Counted from the stretch's first letter, positions 1 through 8,018 are shown. The stretch is 64,000 nucleotides of DNA from Chitinophagales bacterium (GCA_017303415.1 JAFLBJ010000001.1:806001-870000); one strand, 5' to 3'. Notes: generated by a model from the sequence alone, not told the origin. Numbers and translations are program-made.

Positions 1-300
1 TAAAGGAGCTTTATTGGCCTTCCAAATGCGTTCGATCTCCGATTTCAGGGTACCATAGTATTTGCCTTCGTACACCATTTCCCATTCGGCAAACTCATTG
101 TTCTCGATCTTATGCCGGAAGTCGGTTACAGACATGAAATAATAATCCACGCCGTTTTTTTCATTGGCACGGGGAGAGCGTGTTGCTGCCGAAACAGAAA
201 AAGCAAGTTTATCGGGCAGGGATTTAAGCAGGTGCCGGGTGATGGAGGTTTTACCGGCGCCAGAGGGTGCGGCGATGATGATGATCTTTCCAGGGGTCAT
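1..300 (-). CDS. gmk: guanylate kinase, 3' end cut by window edge
   Basis: ATP-dependent phosphorylation of GMP to GDP in the cytoplasm. The first 100 residues are present. They begin MTPGKIIIIAAPSGAGKTS, which contains the P-loop APSGAGKT, and continue with the GMP-binding segment SAATRSPRANEKNGVDYYF and the FAEWEMVYEGKYYGT motif typical of Gmk. The start is the ATG at 300-298. A TATCTTTG promoter box lies only 5 nt upstream of it, so the transcript may be leaderless. The C-terminal lid and core region lie outside the window. Confidence 0.95.
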   Translation of the reverse strand, partial: MTPGKIIIIAAPSGAGKTSITRHLLKSLPDKLAFSVSAATRSPRANEKNGVDYYFMSVTDFRHKIENNEFAEWEMVYEGKYYGTLKSEIERIWKANKAPL

Positions 301-305
301 GCGCG

Positions 306-313
306 CAAAGATA
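306..313 (-). promoter_or_regulatory. -7 promoter box for gmk (TATCTTTG)
   Basis: On the minus strand TATCTTTG matches the Bacteroidota -7 consensus TAnnTTTG. It ends 5 nt before the gmk ATG. No ribosome-binding site can fit between box and start. Confidence 0.6.
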
Positions 314-362
314 GACCAGGATTTAATGATTGCATGGATTGCTTGGATTAAGGTCTTTTTTA

Positions 363-466
363 TTTCTCGCGGCGAACGCAAAGAAATGACGGACGCTGCG
401 GTAGCCTTCATCTCGAAGTTTAGAAAGCCGTTGCGTTCTTTTACTCTCAGCGTTCGCTGCGAGAAA
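363..466. repeat. dispersed palindromic element, copy 1
   Basis: Inverted arms: the left begins TTTCTCGCGGCGAACGCAAA, and the reverse complement of the right begins TTTCTCGCAGCGAACGCTGA. The arms flank a less conserved centre. Similar elements occur at about 6964-7010, 28651-28767 and 52572-52683, always between genes. This copy lies between the start of gmk and the stop of the neighbouring secreted-protein gene, both on the minus strand. Confidence 0.8.
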
Positions 467-472
467 CCAAAC

Positions 473-1078
473 CTATTGAACCAACTTGGCTATCGCCTGC
501 AAAGGCAGACTCTCCATTAATTTGGTCGCTTCGCTTTCGGTGGTCTTGTTTACGGTAAATGTTAGCAGGGCATTGCCAAAGGGCAATTGAATGGTATAAT
601 TGAATTCACCATCCACTTGACCGGCCTGTCTTTCCATGCGGGCTTTATAGCCTTGTACTTTGATGGTCTTGCTGTTCTCATCCCGCATCATACCCCCTAC
701 CATGGGATTATTTAGCAAGGCATTCAGGGTAGTGACAAGTGGAGAATTACTGATCAGTTCAAACTTTACTTTTTCGTTGGGTGTACCATAGCTGCGGGAC
801 ACGGTGGCACCTACCATACCCAGGTTGCTGGTGACATGGTCGTCCTTTGGATTGATAGCGGCATCCCCCATTTTCGCGGGCAGCATTTTGAGGATCTCTT
901 TTCCAATCGTGATGTCGATCTCACTCAGGGCTTGTTGCAGGGCAAAATGGGTCTCTTCGAGTTTATTGGCCGCGTACGATGTTTTAGCCGTGGTGATTTC
1001 TTTTTTGAAATCGGTTTCGGTTTGTGCCAGGGTAACCAGACCGCTCAGCAGAAACAAGGGAAGGAATATTTTTTTCAT
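473..1078 (-). CDS. secreted protein of unknown function, paralogue of upstream gene
   Basis: 201 residues. I chose the ATG at 1078 because it gives a clean signal peptide (MKKIFLPLFLLSGLVTLAQ); an in-frame start 32 codons upstream would overlap the preceding gene. The mature part has a helical segment (AANKLEETHFALQQALSEIDI) followed by GKEILKMLP, and ends with a probable small beta domain. The same order of elements occurs in the gene just upstream (AAGNFSDARYSIQQALVGVEI then GRELLKALP), so the two are tandem paralogues, probably periplasmic or exported, in one operon. No family was recognised and no catalytic motif is visible. Confidence 0.75.
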   Translation of the reverse strand: MKKIFLPLFLLSGLVTLAQTETDFKKEITTAKTSYAANKLEETHFALQQALSEIDITIGKEILKMLPAKMGDAAINPKDDHVTSNLGMVGATVSRSYGTPNEKVKFELISNSPLVTTLNALLNNPMVGGMMRDENSKTIKVQGYKARMERQAGQVDGEFNYTIQLPFGNALLTFTVNKTTESEATKLMESLPLQAIAKLVQ

Positions 1079-1100
1079 TTGCTTGATGTTAAGTGAAGGA

Positions 1101-1886
1101 TTATTGTTCTCCCATGCGGCGTTTGATGTCATCAATATCGAATAGGGCGCCGGCCTTGAGTACTTCATTCTCATCTTTGAAGTTGATGCACTCCCAAACG
1201 ATCATGGAGGACTGTCCAAGAGGAACGATCAGTGTATAACCTTTGCTGTCGTCATATTGGATCAGGGCTTTATAATTCTTTACCCGTACCTGTTTCACAT
1301 TCTGGTCATTGGCACCCGCCTGGGTATAGGCCCCACTGAAATAGAGATTGACCCAACCGGAGTAAAAGGAGTTGTTTCCAATGGACATACTCAATTGACG
1401 TTCCTTACCATCACTGTACACCCGTAGGATGGTCAGGTTTGACCAGCCCCATTGGTTGCTCACCACTTTATCCTGCAGCGTATCTTCTTTCATATCGAGG
1501 ATCTGATCGGGGAGGGCTTTTAGCAATTCTCTTCCCAATTGGATCTCTACACCAACCAGTGCCTGCTGAATGGAATAGCGGGCATCACTGAAATTGCCGG
1601 CGGCATGCGCCTGTTCCGCATCATTGATCTGTTGTACAACATCGGGCGGCGTGGTATTGGTGAGACCGCCACCTCCTTTGTTGGTGGGTCTTCCGCTACC
1701 ACCACCTGACGTGGGGTTGTTATCACTGGTTTGCGATTCTTCCGCGGGGGTGGTCTTCTTATCGGATTCACCCAGAATTTTCTTCTCGGCTTTTTCTTTT
1801 AATTTTTTAAGTAATTGTGCCTCGGATGGCAAGGCCCATGTACCGGCTATTCCGGTAAATAGTAGCAAAAGGATACACTTTTTCAT
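1101..1886 (-). CDS. secreted protein of unknown function with low-complexity linker
   Basis: 261 residues with a signal peptide (MKKCILLLLFTGIAG...SEAQ). It has a lysine/glutamate-rich helix (LLKKLKEKAEKK) and a Ser/Thr/Gly/Pro-rich linker at about residues 45-80. The C-terminal domain is paralogous to the downstream gene (shared pattern IQQAL, then GRELLKALP). The cysteine at position 4 is too early for a lipobox, so ordinary signal peptidase I cleavage is more likely. The stop lies 22 bp from the start of the next gene, which suggests co-transcription. The function is unknown. Confidence 0.75.
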   Translation of the reverse strand: MKKCILLLLFTGIAGTWALPSEAQLLKKLKEKAEKKILGESDKKTTPAEESQTSDNNPTSGGGSGRPTNKGGGGLTNTTPPDVVQQINDAEQAHAAGNFSDARYSIQQALVGVEIQLGRELLKALPDQILDMKEDTLQDKVVSNQWGWSNLTILRVYSDGKERQLSMSIGNNSFYSGWVNLYFSGAYTQAGANDQNVKQVRVKNYKALIQYDDSKGYTLIVPLGQSSMIVWECINFKDENEVLKAGALFDIDDIKRRMGEQ

Positions 1887-2020
1887 GTGTTTCGGTTTGA
1901 AGTGAAGGCTACTGACAGAGTGTGAGATTTCGTAGAATAGTGGGGGTATAAAGGTAGGGAAACTTGGGATATGCAGATGAAATTAAGAGAGAAGGGATGT
2001 CATCCAACATCCCAATAAAT

Positions 2021-3331
2021 TTAATTCCCTATTCTCTTAATATTCGCGCCGAGGTTGCGCAGGCGTTCATCAATATGCTGATACCCTCTGTCAATCTGTT
2101 CGATATTCTGTATCACACTTTTACCTTCGGCGCTGAGGGCGGCGATCAAAAGCGACACACCGGCCCGAATATCGGGGCTGCTCATGGTGATGCCACGGAG
2201 TTTTTGTTCGCGTTCGAGACCGATGACCACGGCACGATGCGGATCGCAAAGTATAATTTGTGCGCCCATGTCGATCAGTTTATCAACAAAGAAAAGGCGG
2301 CTTTCAAACATCTTCTGGTGAATGAGTACACTGCCACGCGCCTGTATGGCGGTGACGAGGACGATACTCAGCAGGTCTGGTGTAAAACCAGGCCAGGGGT
2401 GGTCATAGATCGTGAGGACACCACCATCGAGATAGCGTTGTACCTCATATATTTCCTGGGAGGGGATATGGATATCATCACCGATGAATTCCATTTGAAT
2501 ACCCAGTTGTTTGAATTTTTCGGGAATGATCCCCAGGTGTTCGATACCGGCGTTTTTGATCGTGATATCACTTTGGGTCATAGCCGCAAGACCGATAAAT
2601 GATCCCACTTCGATCATATCCGGGAGCATCTCGTGTTCGGTGCCTCCAAGGGTGGTGACACCTTCGATGCTGAGTTTATTACTGCCTACACCGCTGATCC
2701 TGGCCCCCATGCCAATGAGCATGCGGCAGAGTTGCTGGATATAGGGTTCACAGGCTGCATTATAGATGGTGGTGGTACCAATGGCCATCGAAGCAGCCAT
2801 GATGATGTTGGCGGTTCCGGTTACCGAGGGTTCATCGAGTAGCAGATCCATCCCTTTCAATTGTGGCGCTTCGAGGTGAAAAAAGCCATCTTCGGGATGA
2901 TAGTCAAAGGAAGCACCCAGTTGTTGAAAAGCGATGATATGCGTATCAAGTCTTCGCCGTCCGATCTTATCGCCTCCCGGTTTAGGGATAAAGGCCTTGC
3001 GATAGCGCGCAAGCATAGGTCCGGCCAGCATGACCGAGCCGCGAAGCCGGCCACTCTTCTTTTTAAAGGTTTCGCTGTGGAGGTAATCAATATCTACATC
3101 GTCTGCTTTGAAATGACAGGTATGCCGGTCGATCCGGTCGATCTTCACCTTCATTTCACCCAATAATTCGATAAGCAGGTTTACATCCAGGATATCGGGG
3201 ATATTCCGGATCGTTACTGTTTCGGGGGTGAGTAATACTGCACTGATGATCTGCAGGGCTTCGTTCTTAGCGCCCTGTGGAATGATATTTCCTTGCAGTT
3301 TTTTTCCGCCGATGACTTCGAAGCTGTGCAT
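2021..3331 (-). CDS. murA: UDP-N-acetylglucosamine 1-carboxyvinyltransferase
   Basis: First committed step of peptidoglycan synthesis: transfer of enolpyruvate from PEP to UDP-GlcNAc. The 436-residue length fits the family. KNEALQIISA near the N-terminus is the conserved substrate-binding stretch, and the active-site loop region LRGSVMLAGPMLAR...PGGDKIGRRRLDTH is intact. The catalytic and fosfomycin-target cysteine of the E. coli enzyme (context PGGC) is replaced by Asp121 (PGGD), as in naturally fosfomycin-insensitive MurA enzymes. The gene follows the DUF4290 gene by 27 bp on the same strand and probably uses its promoter. Confidence 0.95.
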   Translation of the reverse strand: MHSFEVIGGKKLQGNIIPQGAKNEALQIISAVLLTPETVTIRNIPDILDVNLLIELLGEMKVKIDRIDRHTCHFKADDVDIDYLHSETFKKKSGRLRGSVMLAGPMLARYRKAFIPKPGGDKIGRRRLDTHIIAFQQLGASFDYHPEDGFFHLEAPQLKGMDLLLDEPSVTGTANIIMAASMAIGTTTIYNAACEPYIQQLCRMLIGMGARISGVGSNKLSIEGVTTLGGTEHEMLPDMIEVGSFIGLAAMTQSDITIKNAGIEHLGIIPEKFKQLGIQMEFIGDDIHIPSQEIYEVQRYLDGGVLTIYDHPWPGFTPDLLSIVLVTAIQARGSVLIHQKMFESRLFFVDKLIDMGAQIILCDPHRAVVIGLEREQKLRGITMSSPDIRAGVSLLIAALSAEGKSVIQNIEQIDRGYQHIDERLRNLGANIKRIGN

Positions 3332-3358
3332 GGGGGGACGATTGATAGCGAAGGGGGA

Positions 3359-4021
3359 TCAGAATCTTTTCTTTTTGAATTTTCCACCACCACCGCCACT
3401 GCCGCCATTATTGCGACCGCGTTGCTGGAATTTACCCCTTTGTTTGCCATAGCTTCCGCGATCGCGTTGTTCCTGTTGCGGGCGGAATTGTTTTACGCTG
3501 GGGGTATTGGTGAATTCCAACTGGCCGTTGGTAATCGTGGTCAGTTCCGATTGAATGGCATCATCGTGTACCATTTCCTTATGCCAGTTGTTATAGGCCA
3601 GTTTCATGTAGTAAGCGATGGCATTGGCAAAACCCTGTCTTTTTTCGGGGTTGGTTTCTGCCAGGGCTTTATCGATCACGATCTCCAGGTTTTTGCCCAG
3701 GTGATAGAGCCGGGGATGGCGATCGGGATAGGGAAGCGGAGCGGGTTTGCCCTTCAGGGTCTCTTTTGTCGGGATGGGATAAGGTGATTCAACATCCAGT
3801 TTAAAATCGGAGATCAAAAAGAGGTGGTCCCAAAGTTTATGACGAAAATCCTCCACGTTGCGCAGGTGGGGATTGAGAAAGCCCATAAGTTCGATCACCG
3901 CGTAGGCATTGCGCTGACGGCGTTCTTTGTCCTCGATGGTAAGCAGGTGCTCTACCATTTTTTGAATGTGCCGACCATATTCGCGCATACCGAGGTGGTT
4001 GCGGGTGGTATTATAATCCAT
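3359..4021 (-). CDS. DUF4290 family protein with Arg/Gly-rich tail
   Basis: 220 residues. Residues 1 to about 175 (MDYNTTRNHLGMREYGRHIQ..., then FLNPHLRNVEDFRHKLWDHL) match the conserved Bacteroidota family DUF4290, whose function is unknown and which is often found next to murA. The last 45 residues are low-complexity, rich in Arg, Gly, Gln and Lys (RGSYGKQRGKFQQRGRNN, then GGSGGGGGKFKKKRF), and resemble the RGG-type tails of RNA-binding proteins. It is the first gene of the DUF4290-murA operon. The -7 box TACATTTG ends 5 nt before the ATG. Confidence 0.85.
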   Translation of the reverse strand: MDYNTTRNHLGMREYGRHIQKMVEHLLTIEDKERRQRNAYAVIELMGFLNPHLRNVEDFRHKLWDHLFLISDFKLDVESPYPIPTKETLKGKPAPLPYPDRHPRLYHLGKNLEIVIDKALAETNPEKRQGFANAIAYYMKLAYNNWHKEMVHDDAIQSELTTITNGQLEFTNTPSVKQFRPQQEQRDRGSYGKQRGKFQQRGRNNGGSGGGGGKFKKKRF

Positions 4022-4026
4022 GGTTA

Positions 4027-4034
4027 CAAATGTA
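4027..4034 (-). promoter_or_regulatory. -7 promoter box for DUF4290-murA (TACATTTG)
   Basis: Minus-strand TACATTTG fits TAnnTTTG and is followed by only TAACC before the ATG, so the mRNA is predicted to be leaderless. Confidence 0.6.
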
Positions 4035-4065
4035 AGGTTTTTATTTCAGGGGAGGGAGCAGGGCA

Positions 4066-4169
4066 GATGACAGATGACGGATGACCGATGACAGAGGCGG
4101 ATAGGCCGGATTTCGGAGGACTGACCCAACATTCGTCATCGGTCATCGGTCATCTGTCATCCGTCATCC
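4066..4169. repeat. inverted pair of 7-bp arrays (GATGACN)
   Basis: Left arm 4066-4093: four consecutive heptamers GATGACA, GATGACG, GATGACC, GATGACA. Right arm 4135-4169: the complementary series of GTCATCN heptamers. The spacer is about 41 bp. The element lies upstream of the DUF4290 start and downstream of the T9SS cargo gene. The same heptamers form part of the 88-bp arms at 41986-42250. Confidence 0.85.
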
Positions 4170-4182
4170 TCACTTTGACAAA

Positions 4183-4213
4183 AAAGAAAGGGGCCCCGAA
4201 CCAAGGCCCCTTT
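4183..4213 (-). terminator. rho-independent terminator
   Basis: On the minus strand the stem AAAGGGGCC / GGCCCCTTT with an 8-nt loop is followed by a T-rich run (CTTTTTTT). It lies about 30 bp downstream of the stop of the T9SS cargo gene and most likely terminates it. Confidence 0.8.
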
Positions 4214-4244
4214 TACAAGCCACCATCCTCTTCCACCTAAGAGG

Positions 4245-5444
4245 TCATTTAACAATGAGAAGTTGATTGACCGCGGACAGTTGGCCTGCCTGATCAGATA
4301 ACCGTAACCAATACATACCGTCGCTCAATGTCGTCAGTTGTTTGTAGGTGGGTCCGGCTACATCTACTTTCCCATTATAAATCGTTTGACCGTTTATATT
4401 GACGATCTGTATATTCCAGGTTGCAGGATTACTTCCATCAAATTTGATACCAACAATCCCTTTGGAGGGGTTCGGGAATACCGTAAAAATACCCTTCTGT
4501 GTACCGAGTTGTACGGTCTTGGTTTGACTATAGCGGTATGAACCGTTGGCGAATTTGATTTTAACGCGGAAATAATAGTTGGTTTGCTGATTGGATGAAG
4601 TGCGATAGTTGTAGTGGAAGGCTCCGTCTGCGCTCAGGGCATCTTTCGAAATAGTGCCTTCGTTGTAGAAACGGTTGCCATCGGGGCTAACTTCCAGCTC
4701 ATATACATAATCTTCATCGGCGAGATTGGGTTTTGTCCAGGTGATCTCAGCTGTTTGCCCATCCACTTTATTCGCGTTGATCGGGAATGTCCAATTAGGC
4801 AGGATCAACGGCGGACAGGTACAATATTCAAAGTGAAAGTTTACCAGAGCGGAGGTCAGTACAAAGACAAAGCTGCTACCCCCGGTAACGGTGGCATTTG
4901 CCGAAACGGAGATATCATAGTTGTACACCATGCTGTCTGTACCGTAAAAAGTGTTTATGGTAGTAGTATCTGTGATAACGCGACAGAGTTGTTTGTTCAA
5001 AACGGTATCATGACTCAGGCTCGTGAAATCGGGTCCGGAGCCAAATACGCTGTTATTAGGGGCCAGTGAATACGGCCCGTAAGCTGCTGAAACCGTGTTC
5101 GAAAGCGGGGAACCCAGACCGGGACCGGTCAACTGGTCGGTACGGTCGTACTGGAAATTGGCCGTTTGCGGGGCAAAGGAGAAATTCTCAATCGCCAGGG
5201 TATCGATGACCCCGGTAATGGTGATACAAAGGCGAACGCAGTTCACCGTACCGTTTTGTGGATCGAATTTTGGAAAATAAACAGGCGTCGAAGTGACCCC
5301 CGTTCCAAATACGATCGTAGTATCATACGCGGTTGAGCCCGGGGTATATCCGCCAGGACATTGTGCTTTTGAACCTGTAGTGAGGAAGACTCCAGAGACT
5401 GCAAGACAAATCGCCACAAAATGCTTCGAGTAAATAGGTTTCAT
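4245..5444 (-). CDS. secreted T9SS cargo protein with C-terminal sorting domain
   Basis: 399 residues: signal peptide (to about residue 27, GSKAQ), then a cysteine-containing beta-rich domain opening with CPGGYTPGSTAYDTT that resembles the choice-of-anchor E type. A fibronectin-like segment (AEITWTKPNLADEDYVYELE) follows at about 230-315. The type A T9SS sorting domain covers the last 75 residues (FTVFPNPSKGIVGIKFDG ... DGMYWLRLSD ... LLIVK). Known biology of this tail: export across the outer membrane and surface attachment or release. The gene is single, with its own terminator. The gliding genes in this window fit an active T9SS, although no core T9SS gene is present here. Confidence 0.85.
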   Translation of the reverse strand: MKPIYSKHFVAICLAVSGVFLTTGSKAQCPGGYTPGSTAYDTTIVFGTGVTSTPVYFPKFDPQNGTVNCVRLCITITGVIDTLAIENFSFAPQTANFQYDRTDQLTGPGLGSPLSNTVSAAYGPYSLAPNNSVFGSGPDFTSLSHDTVLNKQLCRVITDTTTINTFYGTDSMVYNYDISVSANATVTGGSSFVFVLTSALVNFHFEYCTCPPLILPNWTFPINANKVDGQTAEITWTKPNLADEDYVYELEVSPDGNRFYNEGTISKDALSADGAFHYNYRTSSNQQTNYYFRVKIKFANGSYRYSQTKTVQLGTQKGIFTVFPNPSKGIVGIKFDGSNPATWNIQIVNINGQTIYNGKVDVAGPTYKQLTTLSDGMYWLRLSDQAGQLSAVNQLLIVK

Positions 5445-5621
5445 AGGTCGGAGTTTTGGTCAAGAATAGAACTTACCAATAAGCAAAAGTAGACAGGATA
5501 AATATGGGAATCAATTGTACTTGTGCTCTATTTATTTTACAGTATTTCATGTATTTAGGATGAAACAAATACGATGGTAAAGGCCAAACCCCTAGGGGTT
5601 ATTTCTTAGTTTACTCCCTCG

Positions 5622-5629
5622 TAACTTTG
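5622..5629 (+). promoter_or_regulatory. -7 promoter box (TAACTTTG)
   Basis: TAACTTTG is followed by TGAAA and then ATG at 5635. The box overlaps an alternative GTG start at 5629, which argues for the ATG. Confidence 0.6.
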
Positions 5630-5634
5630 TGAAA

Positions 5635-6561
5635 ATGAAGCTCACCTTTGACCTGCGTCGAAATTTGGGTGAAAACCCCACCGCCTTTGCCCTGCAAATG
5701 GCCTGGATCGGTCAGTGTATCAGGGCATTACCCGAATGGGAGTTTTCCCTGCTTATTACGGAGGGCGATGAGGACATTGTCACCCCGGTAGCAGGTGGCA
5801 CACAGGTAATTTCGGCAGCAAACCCCTTTTGGCCTTTCTGGGCCAACCGGGTCAAATGGCCCCGGGTCCTCCGGTCTATCAAAACAGACACACTTCTCTC
5901 TTTTGGTCCTTCCCCCATTCGTGGTTTTGGAAAACAGGTCGAATTGACCACAGAGCGCCTGGTTCAGCTTCCCGGAAAGCCTCAATTAGGAGAAAAACAG
6001 GTCTTTTCGGAGTGGGAATTGGACACCCTGCGAGAAAGCTTCACGCAAGGGAAGCCCTATTTCCTTTATTTCCCCGACAACCGGGATGAGGCCGATCTTT
6101 CAATTGCATTGAAAGCATTTTCAATTTTCAAAAAGTGGAACCAGAGCAATTATAAGTTGGTGATGGTGATGGACAAAGTGGGACAAAAAGCCCATAAGGT
6201 TCGGTTCCAGTCCTACAAATACCGGGAAGATGTGGAATTGATCGAGGATGATGCCTCCCTTGAAAGAGAGAAATGGATAGCCGGGTCACTGGCCCTGGTC
6301 CTGGATCCCCATACAGCGGGATATGTTTTTTTGGCCACCCTGGCGGCAGAGCAGGCCATACCATTGATCGCGCCCCTGCCACTCTCTTTCCCGTTGGCCT
6401 TTTTTGAGACCAATACCCGGAATGAGACGGCGCTGGGTGATGCCCTGAACCGGATCTATTCCAGTGAAGGAAAGGCGGCCTTTCAATCGTCCGCTACTCC
6501 GGAAAACACGGTATCGTACTGGGAAGGATTTCGTAACCTGATTGAAAAACCGATTGGCTGA
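5635..6561 (+). CDS. glycosyltransferase-like protein, GT-B fold, degenerate
   Basis: 308 residues from the ATG at 5635. The layout suggests a two-domain GT4-type glycosyltransferase: an N-terminal half with MKLTFDLRRNLGENPTAFA, and a C-terminal half beginning YFLYFPDNRDEADLSIALKA, where family members have the Rossmann domain that recruits sugar nucleotide. The usual donor-binding E-x7-E motif (SxxEGFGLPxLEA) is only weakly echoed by HTAGYVFLATLAAEQAIPLI, so activity is doubtful. There is no signal peptide, so it is presumably cytoplasmic. It stands alone with its own promoter. It could be an accessory or inactive glycosyltransferase. Confidence 0.6.
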   Translation: MKLTFDLRRNLGENPTAFALQMAWIGQCIRALPEWEFSLLITEGDEDIVTPVAGGTQVISAANPFWPFWANRVKWPRVLRSIKTDTLLSFGPSPIRGFGKQVELTTERLVQLPGKPQLGEKQVFSEWELDTLRESFTQGKPYFLYFPDNRDEADLSIALKAFSIFKKWNQSNYKLVMVMDKVGQKAHKVRFQSYKYREDVELIEDDASLEREKWIAGSLALVLDPHTAGYVFLATLAAEQAIPLIAPLPLSFPLAFFETNTRNETALGDALNRIYSSEGKAAFQSSATPENTVSYWEGFRNLIEKPIG

Positions 6562-6568
6562 ATTCAGC

Positions 6569-6576
6569 TAAATTTG
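6569..6576 (+). promoter_or_regulatory. -7 promoter box for gldC (TAAATTTG)
   Basis: Exact match to TAnnTTTG, 33 nt upstream of the gldC ATG. Confidence 0.5.
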
Positions 6577-6609
6577 CTGTTCATCTTTTAATCGCAACCC
6601 CTTTTACAC

Positions 6610-6957
6610 ATGCATAAATCAACCATACACATCGAGGTAGACCTCGATGCGCAAAAAGTACCGGAAAATATCACCTGGAAAGCATCGGACAGCAGTGCCG
6701 AGGAAGGACAAAATGCCAAAGCCCTGATGCTATCCTTTTGGGATGGCGCAGAGAAGACCGCTTTGCGGATCGATCTTTGGACCAAAGAAATGATGGTGGA
6801 TGAAATGGCCGACTTTTTTTACCAGACCATGGTCACCATGGCAGATACCTATGACCGCGCCACACAACACAAGGAATTGGTGGGGGAAATGAAACAATTT
6901 GCGCAGCATTTTTATAAAAAATTCCGCGAAAAGCAGATGGAGGAAAACAAAGCTTAA
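6610..6957 (+). CDS. gldC: gliding motility protein GldC
   Basis: 115 residues. It begins MHKSTIHIEVDLDAQKVPENI and carries the family features ITWKASD, AKALMLSFWDGAEKTALRIDLWTKEM and DEMADFFYQTMVTMADTY. GldC is a small soluble protein that increases gliding efficiency in Flavobacterium. Its usual partner gldB is not in this window. The gene is followed within 10 bp by a compact palindromic element and then yqeY. Confidence 0.9.
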   Translation: MHKSTIHIEVDLDAQKVPENITWKASDSSAEEGQNAKALMLSFWDGAEKTALRIDLWTKEMMVDEMADFFYQTMVTMADTYDRATQHKELVGEMKQFAQHFYKKFREKQMEENKA

Positions 6958-6963
6958 AATCAA

Positions 6964-7010
6964 TTTCTCGCAGCGATCGCAGCGGATAACGCTGCGGTCG
7001 CTGCGAGAAA
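6964..7010. repeat. dispersed palindromic element, compact copy 2
   Basis: Near-perfect hairpin: 21-bp arms TTTCTCGCAGCGATCGCAGCG and their complement with one mismatch, and a 5-nt loop GATAA. It fills almost all of the gap between gldC and yqeY. It belongs to the family at 363-466, 28651-28767 and 52572-52683 but lacks the long centre. It could act as a terminator-like or mRNA-stabilising hairpin. Confidence 0.85.
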
Positions 7011-7023
7011 CTAAACATTTGAT

Positions 7024-7476
7024 ATGAACTTAGAACAAAACATCATGACCGAAATGAAGGAGGCCATGAAATCGAAGAATGAAGCCGCCTTAAGAAGTTT
7101 ACGTGCTATCAAAGCCGCGATATTGCTGGCCAAAACCAGTGAAGGGGCTAATGGCGAACTGAAAGAGGAAGATGAGATCCGTTTATTGCAGAAATTGGTG
7201 AAGCAACGTAAGGATTCACTCGAGATCTATCAACAACAACAGCGGGCCGATCTGGCGCAGAAAGAGGAAGAGGAAATAGCGGTCATTGAAAAATTCCTGC
7301 CCAAACAAATGAGTGCCGAGGAATTAAAAACGGTGATCAAAGAACTGATCGCAGAAACAGGAGCGAGTTCTCCGGCGGATATGGGTAAAGTGATGGGGGC
7401 TGCCACCAAGAAACTGGCGGGTAAAGCCGACGGGAAAACCATTTCCGCTGTCGTTAAAGAGTTATTAAGCGCATGA
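7024..7476 (+). CDS. GatB/YqeY domain protein
   Basis: 150 residues. Full-length YqeY-type protein: MNLEQNIMTEMKEAMKSKN, then LRSLRAIKAAI, EIYQQQQRADLAQKEEEEIAVIEKFLPKQM, and the terminal GKVMGAATKKLAGKADGK. The domain is shared with the tail domain of the amidotransferase subunit GatB, where it contacts tRNA; the stand-alone form has no firmly established role. Its stop overlaps the next start by 4 bp (ATGA), so it is translationally coupled to the cvpA-like gene. Confidence 0.9.
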   Translation: MNLEQNIMTEMKEAMKSKNEAALRSLRAIKAAILLAKTSEGANGELKEEDEIRLLQKLVKQRKDSLEIYQQQQRADLAQKEEEEIAVIEKFLPKQMSAEELKTVIKELIAETGASSPADMGKVMGAATKKLAGKADGKTISAVVKELLSA

Positions 7477-8018
7477 TCATTGATCTGATATTGGCCGTAT
7501 TGTTAGCGATCGCGGTGGTAAAGGGTTACCGGCGTGGGCTGATCGTGGCCTTATTCTCCGTAGTGGCCCTTATTGTGGGGTTGGCTGCAGCTATTAAATT
7601 GTCTGCGGTGGTGGCGGGGTATATCGGGAATACGGTGAAAGTATCCGAGAAATGGTTACCGATTCTTGCTTTCCTGGTGGTGTTGGTCATTGTGGTGGTA
7701 GTGATCAATATGGTGGGAAAAGTATTGCAAACGGCGGTAGAATCGGTCATGCTCGGATGGGTCAACCGCCTGGGAGGTATGTTATTTTATGGATTATTCT
7801 ATTTATTGTTATATAGCATTCTTCTTTTTTATGCTACACAAATTGGATTTATAAAACCCGAGACCATTCGGGATTCTGCATCATATGCGCATATTGCACC
7901 TCTGGGTCCGGCGGCCGTGGACAAACTCGGAATAGCACTACCCTGGTTCCGCGATATGTTTGAAGAGTTAAAAACTTTCTTTGAAGGGGTTTCCCGCCAA
8001 ATTCCTGTATCACAATAA
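7473..8018 (+). CDS. CvpA family inner-membrane protein
   Basis: 181 residues with four predicted membrane segments: about 3-20, 25-45, 62-85 and 98-118. The family signature is visible in IDLILAVLLAIAVVKGYRRGLIVALFSVVALIVGL. CvpA proteins are needed for colicin V production in E. coli and for envelope stress tolerance; the molecular role is unclear. The gene overlaps the yqeY stop by 4 bp (ATGA). Confidence 0.85.
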   Translation: MIIDLILAVLLAIAVVKGYRRGLIVALFSVVALIVGLAAAIKLSAVVAGYIGNTVKVSEKWLPILAFLVVLVIVVVVINMVGKVLQTAVESVMLGWVNRLGGMLFYGLFYLLLYSILLFYATQIGFIKPETIRDSASYAHIAPLGPAAVDKLGIALPWFRDMFEELKTFFEGVSRQIPVSQ

